A stretch of DNA of 64,000 bases from Pseudomonas sp. Bc-h (GCF_002080045.1 NZ_MUIN01000015.1:280380-344379), one strand, 5' to 3'. Shown: positions 26,317 to 35,577, counted from the stretch's first letter. The notes: generated by a model not told the origin, from the sequence alone. Numbers and translations are program-made.

Positions 26317-28484
26317 CACCAGTAATACTGCAGCGATTTAGCCCACGACGTGCTCCCATAGGTGGTTTTCAGTTGCTTGAACCAGCCCTTGCGCACCGAT
26401 TGCGCGACGTCTCTGCCGCCGCAACTGTTGTAACCCGATGGCCCGTAACAGTTGATAGCGCGGAACAGTGCATAGGCTTTGTCCTCGCGGGCTGCCTTGG
26501 AGTCGGCGATGACGGTCTGATAACCGTTGAGGCGCGAGAACAGCTCGCCTCTGAAACCCGATCCGGTGCTGCCCAATTGTCCCGCTCCGGGGCGCTGGTC
26601 CAGCGGCATGCTGTCCAGACCGTTGCGCAGGATGAACTCGCCGAGACAGTTCAGGCCTTTGGCATCTTTGTCGTTGGCCTGCAACAGCGAGGCGATTTCA
26701 GCGACGGGCGGGCAGGCATAACCGGAGTCGGCCTTGGCACCGCTCCACTGGAACAGCTGCAAAGTCTGCCCGGTGCCGTAGACGTAACCCAGGCTGGTGC
26801 CGAGTTTGTCTTCAGCGGGCTTTTCCGGCAGCGTCTTGAGGTCGTCGGCAAAGGCTGCGTACTGGCCGTGCAGCAGCTCCTTATAGAGCAGCACGAATTG
26901 CGCGGTGCGCTTTTCGGTGTCGTTGATGCCTTGCTCGATCTGCTGACGCAACAGCGGGGCGCTGGCCACTTTGTCCAGCAGGATCAAGCGCACCTGCGCC
27001 GACTGGATCGGCGAGGCGGTCGCGAACACCTTATCCAGCTGGTCGCTGCGTTCATAGTTCATTGCCAGCGCCAGTTCCAGCTGTTCCCGCTGCAACGGCT
27101 GCCTCGCCAGCGGCAGCAATTTCAGCCAAAGCGACTGGGCCGCCGGCAGATCGTTGCTGGCTTCCAGCGCCAAGCCACGCAAGGTCTGTTGGCTGAAGGC
27201 AAAGTAATCGAGCGTGGCGGGGATATCCCTGGGCAGCAGCTTGAGCGCGTTGGTGGGCTGTTTGTCGACGTAAAAGGCAAACGCCGCCTGCAGGTAGTCG
27301 AACATTGCCGGTCGCTCGGCAAATACCGCTTTCTGTGCCAGCAACGTATCGCGGGTGAGCTTCGCCGGTGTGTCCGGGCGCATGAGCATCAGGTCGCTGG
27401 TGGCCGTCATCAGTGCCGACGGGGTCGCCTGAGCCATGCTCATCAGTAACTTGTTGTCGGTTTCCTGAATCAGCGCATCCATCGGCACGTTGCGCTGCTC
27501 GTCGCGGGTTTGAGTCAGCTGCGCGTTGTAATCGTCAGCAAGTTTGTCGAGGTCCCCCGACAGCCAGTGAACCCGGCGCATCAGGCCCTTGGCCGACAAT
27601 GCGTAGCGACCTTGGGGATAAGCACCGAGATAGTGATCGAAGGCTTCGGCGACCCTGGCATAAGCGGGTTTGTCGATCTTGTCCTGCCTGAGCGTGCCGT
27701 ACTCGTCGAACGCATCCTGCTGCGCGGCGTTGAGGCGGGTGCGGGCGATCATGTAGCTCGCTACTTCCTTGAGCCACGGCTGCGACGTTTCGCTCAGGCT
27801 GGCAAAGCCGTTTTCCGCCTCGATGAAGCGGCCGCTGTAGAAATCCGACGCGGCTTGCAGATAGCTGACGAAAGCCTTGCCCTCGGCGGATTGAACGTCA
27901 GTCGGCAACAGCCCTGCCTGTTTTTCCGCGTCCCAAGTGCAAGCGTCGAGCAGTTGCAGCCGGCTGCGTGCCAGCGACTGGCGCTCGGTCTCAGGCAGAG
28001 ATGCAGTGGCGACCAGCTGCTCGATGAACTGCGCCGCGCTGTCGTCGCGATTGCTGCGGCAACGGCTGCCTTCACCCTGCAGAAACGCCTGCCCGGCGCT
28101 GTCGGTGCTGTCGCGTTTGAGGCCAAGCTTGTCCAGCAGAACGCTCAGTGCCGCCGCACCAGACTCCTCGCTTTCGTCGCCGCCGATCTCTCCCGTGTCG
28201 AGCCGCGCCACGGCAAAAGGCACCGGTCCATAACCCTCGGCCATCTCATCCTCGGTCAACGCGTTGGGCTTGAGCTCCAGCGCCTTGCGATCAGCCAGCA
28301 ACAGCCGCAGATTCACTCGGCTGTCATTGCCGGGGCTCAGGAATACCAGGTTGTTGCACACGTCCAGCGAATCGCGAAGCAACGACCACGCGGGGTAGCA
28401 GGAATCATCACCGCTGGCCTGCGCCTGCCCGCCGAAGGTCGCGCCGATGATCAATGCAAGAGGAGTCAGAGAGCGGATACGCAT
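26316..28484 (-). CDS. Large exported helical-repeat protein, unknown role
   Basis: 722 residues from ATG 28484, with AAGGA seven bases upstream; a TTG two codons earlier is less likely. An N-terminal signal peptide ends around GGQAQA (residue 24). Much of the body consists of helical, TPR-like segments (for example around residues 190-330 and 390-520). Paired cysteines occur in DDSCYPAWSLLRDSLDVC at the mature N terminus and in several later places, consistent with periplasmic disulfides. It forms an operon with the DUF3142 gene, a pairing that suggests envelope or polysaccharide work. No enzyme motif is visible. Confidence 0.8.
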   Translation of the reverse strand: MRIRSLTPLALIIGATFGGQAQASGDDSCYPAWSLLRDSLDVCNNLVFLSPGNDSRVNLRLLLADRKALELKPNALTEDEMAEGYGPVPFAVARLDTGEIGGDESEESGAAALSVLLDKLGLKRDSTDSAGQAFLQGEGSRCRSNRDDSAAQFIEQLVATASLPETERQSLARSRLQLLDACTWDAEKQAGLLPTDVQSAEGKAFVSYLQAASDFYSGRFIEAENGFASLSETSQPWLKEVASYMIARTRLNAAQQDAFDEYGTLRQDKIDKPAYARVAEAFDHYLGAYPQGRYALSAKGLMRRVHWLSGDLDKLADDYNAQLTQTRDEQRNVPMDALIQETDNKLLMSMAQATPSALMTATSDLMLMRPDTPAKLTRDTLLAQKAVFAERPAMFDYLQAAFAFYVDKQPTNALKLLPRDIPATLDYFAFSQQTLRGLALEASNDLPAAQSLWLKLLPLARQPLQREQLELALAMNYERSDQLDKVFATASPIQSAQVRLILLDKVASAPLLRQQIEQGINDTEKRTAQFVLLYKELLHGQYAAFADDLKTLPEKPAEDKLGTSLGYVYGTGQTLQLFQWSGAKADSGYACPPVAEIASLLQANDKDAKGLNCLGEFILRNGLDSMPLDQRPGAGQLGSTGSGFRGELFSRLNGYQTVIADSKAAREDKAYALFRAINCYGPSGYNSCGGRDVAQSVRKGWFKQLKTTYGSTSWAKSLQYYW

Positions 28485-28679
28485 GAACAATCCTTGATTT
28501 CGCTACGTAGAGAGAGGGTGAAGCGAGGGGCGGATGATACAGGGTGTCTCAAGCGAAGCAGATTGATGGCAGTTGGCCCCAAAACTGCAGAAGATCGCTG
28601 TGAGGCGCAAGATTAAGCTCATTTCCATCAGCCTTAATTGGCTTAATGCTCGTCAGGACGTATATTAATTAACAATTTA

Positions 28680-28708
28680 TTGACGTTAAAGTTCACATAG
28701 GTGATCTT
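28680..28708 (+). promoter_or_regulatory. Predicted hipBA promoter
   Basis: TTGACG at 28680-28685 and a weak -10 (GATCTT, 28703-28708) are 17 bases apart. The first palindromic operator lies in the spacer, as expected for autorepression. Confidence 0.5.
28693..28704. promoter_or_regulatory. hipBA operator 1 (TCAC-N4-GTGA)
   Basis: TCACATAGGTGA has inverted TCAC/GTGA ends. An almost identical site lies 31 bases downstream, three helical turns away and on the same DNA face. Confidence 0.6.
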
Positions 28709-28723
28709 TAAGTGATTTAGTGT

Positions 28724-28735
28724 TCACTATGGTGA
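28724..28735. promoter_or_regulatory. hipBA operator 2 (TCAC-N4-GTGA)
   Basis: TCACTATGGTGA has the same half-sites as operator 1. It overlaps an upstream in-frame ATG at 28729, which argues for the later start at 28741. Confidence 0.6.
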
Positions 28736-28740
28736 GTGTT

Positions 28741-29085
28741 ATGAACGAGTTTTTTCCCGTTGTATGCTCGGACGCTCTCAGCAAAATAGGCCTTTTAGTG
28801 AAAGCCAGGCGCCTTGCGCTGGGCATTCGTCAGGCCGACTTCAAGGCGTCCCTCGGCGTGTCTCCCCATACGCTGCGCAAGATTGAAACAGGGTCAGAGT
28901 GGGTAGACCTGCGATCCTTCATGCTGGTGTTGTGGCGCCTGGGTATCACTGAAACGGTTTTTGCCTCGCTGGATGGATTGGAGAAAACCTCGCAAATCAC
29001 CCGTTATGCTGATGATGAGATCACCCACCAGAGTCTTGCCTCCAGACGAGTGCGGCTGGCGAAACCCAAGCCGGAGGATTTCTGA
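28741..29085 (+). CDS. HipB-like XRE-family antitoxin
   Basis: 114 residues from ATG 28741. An in-frame ATG at 28729 sits inside the operator and has no ribosome-binding site. Residues about 12-80 form an XRE/Cro helix-turn-helix (VKARRLALGIRQADFKASLG, then SPHTLRKIETGSEW), and a basic tail follows. Its stop overlaps the hipA start (TGATG). It should neutralise HipA and repress the operon through the two TCAC-N4-GTGA sites. Confidence 0.88.
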   Translation: MNEFFPVVCSDALSKIGLLVKARRLALGIRQADFKASLGVSPHTLRKIETGSEWVDLRSFMLVLWRLGITETVFASLDGLEKTSQITRYADDEITHQSLASRRVRLAKPKPEDF

Positions 29086-30299
29086 TGTCCCGCGCCTATA
29101 TCTACATGGAGCACCCCCAGACAGGCGAGGTCGGCACCCTTGGAAGGCTGACCTTGAACGGGAAATTCGGTGAGTTCATCTACGCCCCCGATTATGTAGA
29201 CAGTGGCGGATGGGTGCCCGACCCCATCAATTACCCGCTCCGTGCCGAACCCTACACCGGGATTGCCAAGAACCGTGGAATCCCCGGGTTTATCCACGAC
29301 GCCATGCCCGACGGCTGGGGCGAGCGCCTGCTTCATCGTGCCTACGGTCAGGAATTGGCGCCCATCGACTACCTCCTCAAATCGCCGAATAACGACCGTG
29401 TTGGCAATCTCATGGCCGGAACGTCGACAGTTCCCACGCCTGGCTTGGGCGATGGCCCGATTCCTACGCTGAAGGGGCTGGCGAAATTCGTCGAGGCCTG
29501 TGAAGCGGTCTACGACGGCCAGCTGGATGGGGAGTCGGTGACCACACTCAGTATTCGCCAGCAGCGTTCCGCACTCGGCGGTGCGCGGCCCAAGCGGACA
29601 CTGCAGGATAACGGCATGCTGATACTGGCCAAGCCGCGGGACCGATACGATCAGTTTGACTTTCCGTCCATCGAGCATGCCTGCATGACGTTCGCCTCGA
29701 GCAAGGGGTTGAAGGTCGCCAATACCGCCTTGCATGCTGAAGATCCTTCAACGCTGCTGGTTGAGCGATTTGATCGCACAGCCATTGCCGACGGTGCCAG
29801 ACGTATTCCGATGCTCAGTGCCCTGACGCTACTGGATTCAGAGTGGAACGGCGCGCACCATCGTGATTGGCGTTACGCGGCAGTGGCCGATGAAATGCGA
29901 CGTCGCGGCGTGCCGGACGAAGACCTGCAGGAGCTGTTCAAGCGCATGTGCTACAACGCGCTGAGCGGCAACTCGGATGACCACCCAAGAAACCACGCCG
30001 TGCTCTGGGTTGGAGGCCGGTGGCGCCTGTCACCCATGTACGACGTGCTGCCTATGCTGGACGAAGGCCCCGCGCAGACCCTCGCGATGGCCGTTGGGCG
30101 CGAGGGGAGTGGGATCAGTCGTTCCAACCTGCTCAGTCATCACGCGCATTTCGCGCTTTCTCGCGATCGAGCCGAGCAAGTGCTTGAGGAAGTGGCCGGT
30201 TGGGAAGAGGAGCTGAAAGAGCACTATGGGCAGTTTCTCAAGGGAGAAGAACTGCGGATGGTGCGTGATGCGACGAGTTCGGTGCGCATGCTCAAGTAG
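29085..30299 (+). CDS. HipA-family serine/threonine kinase toxin
   Basis: 404 residues from ATG 29085, with GGAGG seven bases upstream. Order: HipA N1 domain, a GARPKR phosphate-loop segment near residue 166, catalytic NSDDHPRNH with Asp297 and Asn302 (equivalents of E. coli Asp309 and Asn314), and the metal-binding SPMYDV with Asp320. All key residues are present, so it looks active. HipA kinases phosphorylate tRNA synthetases or other targets and induce dormancy; the target here is unknown. It is somewhat shorter than E. coli HipA (440). Confidence 0.92.
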   Translation: MSRAYIYMEHPQTGEVGTLGRLTLNGKFGEFIYAPDYVDSGGWVPDPINYPLRAEPYTGIAKNRGIPGFIHDAMPDGWGERLLHRAYGQELAPIDYLLKSPNNDRVGNLMAGTSTVPTPGLGDGPIPTLKGLAKFVEACEAVYDGQLDGESVTTLSIRQQRSALGGARPKRTLQDNGMLILAKPRDRYDQFDFPSIEHACMTFASSKGLKVANTALHAEDPSTLLVERFDRTAIADGARRIPMLSALTLLDSEWNGAHHRDWRYAAVADEMRRRGVPDEDLQELFKRMCYNALSGNSDDHPRNHAVLWVGGRWRLSPMYDVLPMLDEGPAQTLAMAVGREGSGISRSNLLSHHAHFALSRDRAEQVLEEVAGWEEELKEHYGQFLKGEELRMVRDATSSVRMLK

Positions 30300-30340
30300 C
30301 TGCACCATTAACGCTTTCCATTTCAGACGAGCAAATCCCT

Positions 30341-30402
30341 GTATCAGCCCGGCTTGCCGGCGGTGGCATTTTCAGAATCGCTACCGCTCGCAAGCCATGC
30401 TA
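30341..30402. repeat. REP-like palindrome, copy A
   Basis: GGCTTGCCGGCGGTGGC and a degenerate GCTACCGCTCGCAAGCC form an inverted repeat between two convergent genes (hipA and the histidine kinase). Four similar elements lie at 33410, 41986, 44355 and 56655. Confidence 0.75.
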
Positions 30403-30421
30403 CCCCCAGGGGGGATGTAGA

Positions 30422-31735
30422 TCACCCCACCTTCATCGGCAACTTGAGCTCGGCACACAGGCCGCCACCTTCACGGTTTGACAGGCTCAACGTGCCGCCG
30501 AGGGCGAGGGCCAGTTGCTGGGAAATCGCCAGACCCAGCCCCGTCCCACCCGTGTCGCGGTTGCGCGAGCTTTCGACGCGGTAGAACGGTTTCAGCACTT
30601 CCGGCAGTTCCGCTTCGGCAATCCCCGGGCCGCGATCCAGCACCTGAATCGACAGGCCCTTGTTGTCATTGGCGAGCACTTTCAGCTCTGCCGCACCGGC
30701 GAACTTCAGCGCGTTGTCGGTCAGGTTGACCAGCACTCGGCGCAGGGCATGAGGCCGTGTGTCGATCACCGAACTGGTCTTGCCGCATAACTGCACCTGC
30801 TTGTTCATGTCCTGATAGTCGAACACCAGGCTGTCGAGGAACGAGTCCAGATCCACCCGTTTCGGCGCTTCGGTGGAAGTGTCCATGCTGCGAGCGTAGG
30901 CCACGCCCTCCTGTACCAGATGCTGCATCTCGCTGAGGTCGTTCCACAGCTTGTCCTTTTCGATGCCTTCGTCCATGAACTCGGCGCGCAGCTTCATCCG
31001 CGTGATGGGGGTTTGCAGGTCGTGTGAAATCGCCGCGAGCAGCTGCATGCGTTCCTTCACGTAGGCCGCAATGCGTTGCTGCATGGTATTGAACGCGACG
31101 GCCGCATAGGCCACTTCGGTCGGGCCGTTCTCGTCCAGACGTATGCCTTCGCCGTTCGGGTCCAGATTGTCCACGGCCTGGGACAGCCGGGTCAGCGGCC
31201 GAATCGCAGTCCTCACCGCCAGCCACGTGCAGGTCACCAGCAGCACCAGTTGCACGATCAGCAGCAGCGGCAGCCAGGGCGACAGCGGGGTGATCGCCGG
31301 GCGCACGTCAATGGTCAGCGGGTTGCCGTCGCTCAGGGTCAGATGCGCCTGATAGTGCGGGCGCACGTCCGCGATATTGCTGAAGCTCAGTTCGTATTCG
31401 CGGCCCAGGGTGGCCTGCATCGAACGCACAGAGACCGGCGCCTTGCTCATGTCCATGGGCGTGCCTGGCTGACCGGTGCCCAGCATGTAGCGGTAGTTGG
31501 GGTGTTCGAAGCGCGGCAGCCAGGCTTCGCGCTCGTTGGCGGGCAGGCGTTCCAGCACCGCGACGGTGGTGGTCAGGTCCTGTTCCAGGTTGCCCAGCAT
31601 GAGCGTCATCGCGCTTTGATAACGCTCATAGAACTGCAGGCCGAATGACAAACCGTGGGCCAGCACCAGACTGATCAGGAAAATCAACGACAGCCGCGAG
31701 GTCAGGGTCCGAGGCCATCCGAAGCTGAGTTTCAT
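30422..31735 (-). CDS. Two-component sensor histidine kinase (EnvZ-like architecture)
   Basis: 437 residues. Two membrane segments (about 13-32 and 152-175) enclose a periplasmic domain. HAMP follows, then a HisKA domain with the phospho-acceptor His in AAISHDLQTPITRMKLRAE. The ATPase domain has NLTDNALKFAG (N box) and DRGPGIAE plus GGTGLGLAI (G boxes). Four-base ATGA overlap with the response regulator. The signal is unknown. Confidence 0.95.
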   Translation of the reverse strand: MKLSFGWPRTLTSRLSLIFLISLVLAHGLSFGLQFYERYQSAMTLMLGNLEQDLTTTVAVLERLPANEREAWLPRFEHPNYRYMLGTGQPGTPMDMSKAPVSVRSMQATLGREYELSFSNIADVRPHYQAHLTLSDGNPLTIDVRPAITPLSPWLPLLLIVQLVLLVTCTWLAVRTAIRPLTRLSQAVDNLDPNGEGIRLDENGPTEVAYAAVAFNTMQQRIAAYVKERMQLLAAISHDLQTPITRMKLRAEFMDEGIEKDKLWNDLSEMQHLVQEGVAYARSMDTSTEAPKRVDLDSFLDSLVFDYQDMNKQVQLCGKTSSVIDTRPHALRRVLVNLTDNALKFAGAAELKVLANDNKGLSIQVLDRGPGIAEAELPEVLKPFYRVESSRNRDTGGTGLGLAISQQLALALGGTLSLSNREGGGLCAELKLPMKVG

Positions 31736-32472
31736 GCGTCGTCCCCGAGGATTTCCACGGCATAAGTGAACACGTAACCCTCGCTGCGCACGGTCTTGAT
31801 ATAGGCCGGGTCACGGGCGTCGTCCTGCAAACGCTGGCGCAGACGGCTTACCAGCAGATCGATGGAGCGATCGAACAGGTCGGCGTCGCGGCCTTGGGTC
31901 AGGTTGAGCAACTGATCACGGCTCAGCACCCGTTGTGGATGATCGAGAAACGTGCGCAGCAGGCGATATTCCGCGCCGCTGAGGGTGACCACCGTGCCTG
32001 CCGCGTCCAGCAAATGGCGAGCGGTGGTGTCGAGTTTCCATTTGCCGAAGGCCAACAGGCGGCCACTTTCGCTGACGATCAGGTTCGGCGGCAGCATCCG
32101 CGTGCGGCGCAATACCGCGTTGATCCGCGCCAGCAGTTCGCGGGCGACGAAGGGTTTGACCAGATAGTCGTCGGCGCCCATTTCCAGGCCGATGATGCGG
32201 TCGGTTTCGTCGCTGCGGGCGGTGAGCATCAGCACCGGGGTGGTCTTGTGTTTGCCTGTGCGCAGTTCGCGGCACAGCAGCAGGCCATCGTCGCCGGGCA
32301 TCATGATGTCGAGCACGATCAGGTCCACCGGCGTCGATTCCAGAAACGAGCGCATCTGCCTGCCGTCGGCGACCACGGTGGTGCGCAGGCCGTTCTTCTT
32401 GAGGTAGTTGCCCACCAGTTCCCGGATCTCGCGATCGTCATCGACGATCAGAATGTGGTCGACGTGCTCCAT
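31732..32472 (-). CDS. OmpR-family response regulator
   Basis: 246 residues. The receiver domain has the acidic pair in ILIVDDDREI and the phospho-acceptor Asp in LIVLDIMMPG; Lys is in YLVKPF. A winged-helix DNA-binding domain follows (about 140-240). Transcribed with, and just ahead of, its kinase. Both lie divergent from two small exported-protein genes, which may be targets; that is inference. Confidence 0.95.
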   Translation of the reverse strand: MEHVDHILIVDDDREIRELVGNYLKKNGLRTTVVADGRQMRSFLESTPVDLIVLDIMMPGDDGLLLCRELRTGKHKTTPVLMLTARSDETDRIIGLEMGADDYLVKPFVARELLARINAVLRRTRMLPPNLIVSESGRLLAFGKWKLDTTARHLLDAAGTVVTLSGAEYRLLRTFLDHPQRVLSRDQLLNLTQGRDADLFDRSIDLLVSRLRQRLQDDARDPAYIKTVRSEGYVFTYAVEILGDDA

Positions 32473-32792
32473 TGCTTCAACTCCCCGAATTCATTGACGT
32501 GTGGCGCATCTTAACCAGCCGCGCGCGGCTTGCCTGCCACCCTTTGTATTGCACTGTATCTGGCACCGCGACGCATACACGCGGATGCAAAAAGCGGATT
32601 TTTCAGTGCGAATGTATCGCTCTGTATCCAGGCAGCGCTATGACACTTAGTGATTACTTTCCGCCGTTTCGCGACACATCCGGGATACCTCAGGGGCATT
32701 CAATGGGACCCATCGAGACAACACGTACCGCCTCGAACCCAATCAACGATTCAACCCTTGACCACTGAAAACCTTCAATCCTGGAGAACATC
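32473..32792. other. Intergenic region, promoter of two small exported proteins
   Basis: About 320 bases between the response regulator start and the DUF2790 gene. Several AT-rich patches are present, but I could not assign a clean promoter or binding site. Confidence 0.4.
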
Positions 32793-33056
32793 ATGAACGC
32801 AAAGAAAATCGCTCTCGCCACTCTGTTTGCCGCGCTGAGCTTCGGTGCCCTGTCTGCTCAGGCTCAGGACAGCGTCCCGGCGCACAACTACATGTACGGC
32901 GAGCACCTGGACATCGCCCGGGCCCTGTCGACCGAAGTCGATGCGACACCAACCTGCGGCGTGGTCGGCACTCACCTGAACTACGTGGACTCCCACGGCC
33001 AGAAGCAGACCCTGAACTACCGCACCATCGCCCAGGGCTGCGCCGGGGACAACTGA
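32793..33056 (+). CDS. DUF2790 small exported protein
   Basis: 87 residues with a signal peptide (ends LSAQAQ, about residue 25). Mature part of about 62 residues contains YMYGEHLDIARAL and TCGVVGTHLNYVDSHGQKQ, the DUF2790 core, with two cysteines likely disulfide-bonded. These are abundant small periplasmic Pseudomonas proteins of unknown role. It is divergent from the two-component genes, a plausible regulator. Confidence 0.88.
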   Translation: MNAKKIALATLFAALSFGALSAQAQDSVPAHNYMYGEHLDIARALSTEVDATPTCGVVGTHLNYVDSHGQKQTLNYRTIAQGCAGDN

Positions 33057-33137
33057 TCCTGGCAGCACCTGGCCACTTGAGCCTGCAAAGGCTGAACTCA
33101 GTAAAGCCTTGTTTCGACCACCCTTGAGGAATTCGCC

Positions 33138-33380
33138 ATGAAACACTTCAAAACCAGCCTGACCGCCCTTGCTTTTGCTTTCGCCGGGTTCGCCGTGCAC
33201 GCCAACGCTGCCGCGCAGAAAAGCTGCGCCGACGACAGCCATTGCTTCCAGCTGGCGCCCAAAGTGGCCGAAAACGGCTCCGAGAAGACCCCGCTGGGGA
33301 TGTGGATCGAAAGCCGTGGCCAGGTAGTGGCTGAAGGTGGCTCCGAGCACACTGCGATAGGCAAGTGGAACCAGGTGTAA
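33138..33380 (+). CDS. Small exported protein with internal repeat
   Basis: 80 residues with a signal peptide (ends VHANAAA, about residue 26). The mature part has an imperfect duplication, VAENGSEKTPLGMW and VAEGGSEHTAIGKW, and a CADDSHC cysteine pair. GAGGAA about ten bases before the ATG fits a ribosome-binding site. The function is unknown. It lies 81 bases after the DUF2790 gene and may be co-transcribed. Confidence 0.7.
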   Translation: MKHFKTSLTALAFAFAGFAVHANAAAQKSCADDSHCFQLAPKVAENGSEKTPLGMWIESRGQVVAEGGSEHTAIGKWNQV

Positions 33381-33409
33381 GGCATTGAGCTTGAACCGTG
33401 CACGCCTCT

Positions 33410-33476
33410 GTAGCATCACGGCTTGCCGGCGGCAGGGCGTTTGAGATCGCCACCGCCGGCAAGCCGGACAGCTACA
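33410..33476. repeat. REP-like palindrome, copy B
   Basis: GGCTTGCCGGCGG and its inverse CCGCCGGCAAGCC, 20-30 bases apart, with matching GTAGC/GCTAC outer ends. It lies between two genes on the same strand. Confidence 0.75.
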
Positions 33477-33582
33477 GGGACTGGAGCGAGTCAGGAGGTA
33501 TGGCGCAGTTTGGGTGTGTTTGGCATATCATCACGTGCCGCCCCTTCCGCGCCGTCGCGTTCATCAGGACGATTTCCCCGCA

Positions 33583-35538
33583 ATGAGTTCACCCGATTCC
33601 TTCGCTCCGCCGCCCTCGCTGTTCTTGCCCTTGACCGATGAGGTCGCCAGGGCACTGGCTGCGGGCGAGCCACTGGACGAGTTTCTGAGCGAGGCGACCC
33701 GGCCGCAACTCGCCGCGTTGATGCTGTTGCTCAATCTCAAGTCCCTGGTCGCGCAGAACACCTCCATCGAAAAACTGGAACGGATGCTCGACGACGTCCT
33801 GCGTGCTGCTTTATCGGTGGAGGAGGGTGGCGGTGCGTTTGCCGATCTGGTGCGCATGCGTTTCAACGCCGACAACCTGGCCGCGGGTTTGAGTGTTCTG
33901 GAAATTGCCGGGGTCAGCCTGCTGGAACAGCACGAAGTCGAGGATCGGGAATATCTGGACGAAGAGGGGCACTGGGACTTCGGTTTCGGCAAACGTCAGC
34001 GCCAGAAGCTTGAACCGATGACCCGCGAGATCACGCTGTCGACTGGCGATACCTTGCGCCTGAGCGATCAGCAGAGCCGGATTTTCGACGAGTTTCAGGT
34101 GTGCAAGGACGAGTCCTTCCATCTGCAAGCCTATGCCGGGGTGGGCAAGACGTTCCTGTTGGCGAAGTTCTTCGAAGTGCTGGACCCGGAAAAGACCTTG
34201 CTTATGGCGACCTTCCCAGGGCAAGTCACCGCTTTGCAGGAACGCATCAGGCAGGCCAATCCGATCGGTCGGCTCAACGCCTGCACCTTCGGCCACATGG
34301 CTAACCTGCTGCTCAATCGCGACCTGACGGCCAAGGGCTGGCGTAACAGCGACATGCAGCGCACCAGCGCAAGCTCGTTGGTGTCCGATCAGCAGGTTGC
34401 GCAGTGGCTGAACCTGCAACCCGTCGGGAAACTGCAGCCCCGTGACGTGGCGCGGGTCTGCCGCAGCACCGTTCACAGCTATTGCCTGTCGCCGCTGCCG
34501 ACTATCGAGGCGCGACATCTGCCCTCGCTGGGCCACGCTGCGAGCCAGGCCGATATCGCCATGCTGCTGGAATACAGCCGCCTGTTGTGGCGCGAAACGG
34601 TCCGTCCCTCCGCGCCGCACATTCGTCTGCCGATTCGCAACAGCCAGCGCATCAAATTCCTGTCGCTGACCTCGGAAGTCATCTTCGAGAACTACAGCCA
34701 CATCATCATCGACGAAAGCCACGAACTCACCGCGCCCATGGTGCAGATCCTTGATCGCAGCCCGCAGGCGGTGATCACCCTGGGCGATGAATTCCAGCAG
34801 CTCAGCGGCAAGACCCCACGCCACGGCGGGTTCATTCGCCAGCGCTTCATGACCCAGTCGATCCGCGCCGGCAAGCAGATGGCCGAGGTGCTCGACCCGC
34901 TGATCCAGCTGCACCCCAGCGACATCAAGGAAGGCTTCGTCGGACGCGCGCCGCATCCGACCCGGATCATCGGCCACAGCGTGATGCCGATCCCGGAAAA
35001 GCCCACGACGATTCTGGTCGCCAACGAATGGGGCCTGTTTGCCTGGTTCAGGCGCCTGACCGAAGCCGGCGCGCATTTCAATCTGCCGCCCAGAACGCTG
35101 GAGCACCTGACCCTGTTCGTCAAAGGCGTCGATCAGTTGTACCGCGAGGATCATCGGCCACAGCATCGCCTGATTTTCCGTTTTGCGTACTGGGATGCCC
35201 TGGCTTCGGCGATGGGCGCGAGCCACGAATTCAAGGCCATGCACGAGTGGCTGGGGCAGGGCAACACGCTGCAGGATTTCGTCGAGACCGCCCAGCGTTT
35301 CTGCAGCGACCCGGCCGCTATCATCAAACTGGCGAAAGTCGAAGACGTAAAGAACCAGGAGTTCGACACCGTGCTGCTGTCCCGCGACCTGATGCGTCCG
35401 CCCCGTCAAGGCTCGACCCACTCGCTGGCCAGTGTCTGCTCGCTGCTCTACACCGCCAGTTCGCGGGCGCGGCACGAATTGTTGCTACCGGGGAACATGA
35501 GTGACTGGTTGCAGGATCTGGGGCGCAAGCAGTCGTGA
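33583..35538 (+). CDS. UvrD/REP-type superfamily 1 helicase-like ATPase
   Basis: 651 residues from ATG 33583. The frame is open further upstream but begins in spacer sequence. An uncharacterised N-terminal domain (1-170) precedes the ATPase. Walker A GVGKT lies near residue 186, Walker B IIIDESHEL near residue 380, then LGDEFQQLSG and a motif VI-like TASSRARHELLLP at the C terminus. Such enzymes unwind DNA. It is not clearly UvrD, Rep or RecB: shorter, with an unusual N terminus. Role unknown. Confidence 0.82.
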   Translation: MSSPDSFAPPPSLFLPLTDEVARALAAGEPLDEFLSEATRPQLAALMLLLNLKSLVAQNTSIEKLERMLDDVLRAALSVEEGGGAFADLVRMRFNADNLAAGLSVLEIAGVSLLEQHEVEDREYLDEEGHWDFGFGKRQRQKLEPMTREITLSTGDTLRLSDQQSRIFDEFQVCKDESFHLQAYAGVGKTFLLAKFFEVLDPEKTLLMATFPGQVTALQERIRQANPIGRLNACTFGHMANLLLNRDLTAKGWRNSDMQRTSASSLVSDQQVAQWLNLQPVGKLQPRDVARVCRSTVHSYCLSPLPTIEARHLPSLGHAASQADIAMLLEYSRLLWRETVRPSAPHIRLPIRNSQRIKFLSLTSEVIFENYSHIIIDESHELTAPMVQILDRSPQAVITLGDEFQQLSGKTPRHGGFIRQRFMTQSIRAGKQMAEVLDPLIQLHPSDIKEGFVGRAPHPTRIIGHSVMPIPEKPTTILVANEWGLFAWFRRLTEAGAHFNLPPRTLEHLTLFVKGVDQLYREDHRPQHRLIFRFAYWDALASAMGASHEFKAMHEWLGQGNTLQDFVETAQRFCSDPAAIIKLAKVEDVKNQEFDTVLLSRDLMRPPRQGSTHSLASVCSLLYTASSRARHELLLPGNMSDWLQDLGRKQS

Positions 35539-35577
35539 GTTGATTTGGATCCGCGATCGCGGAGCAAGGAGCGAAGG

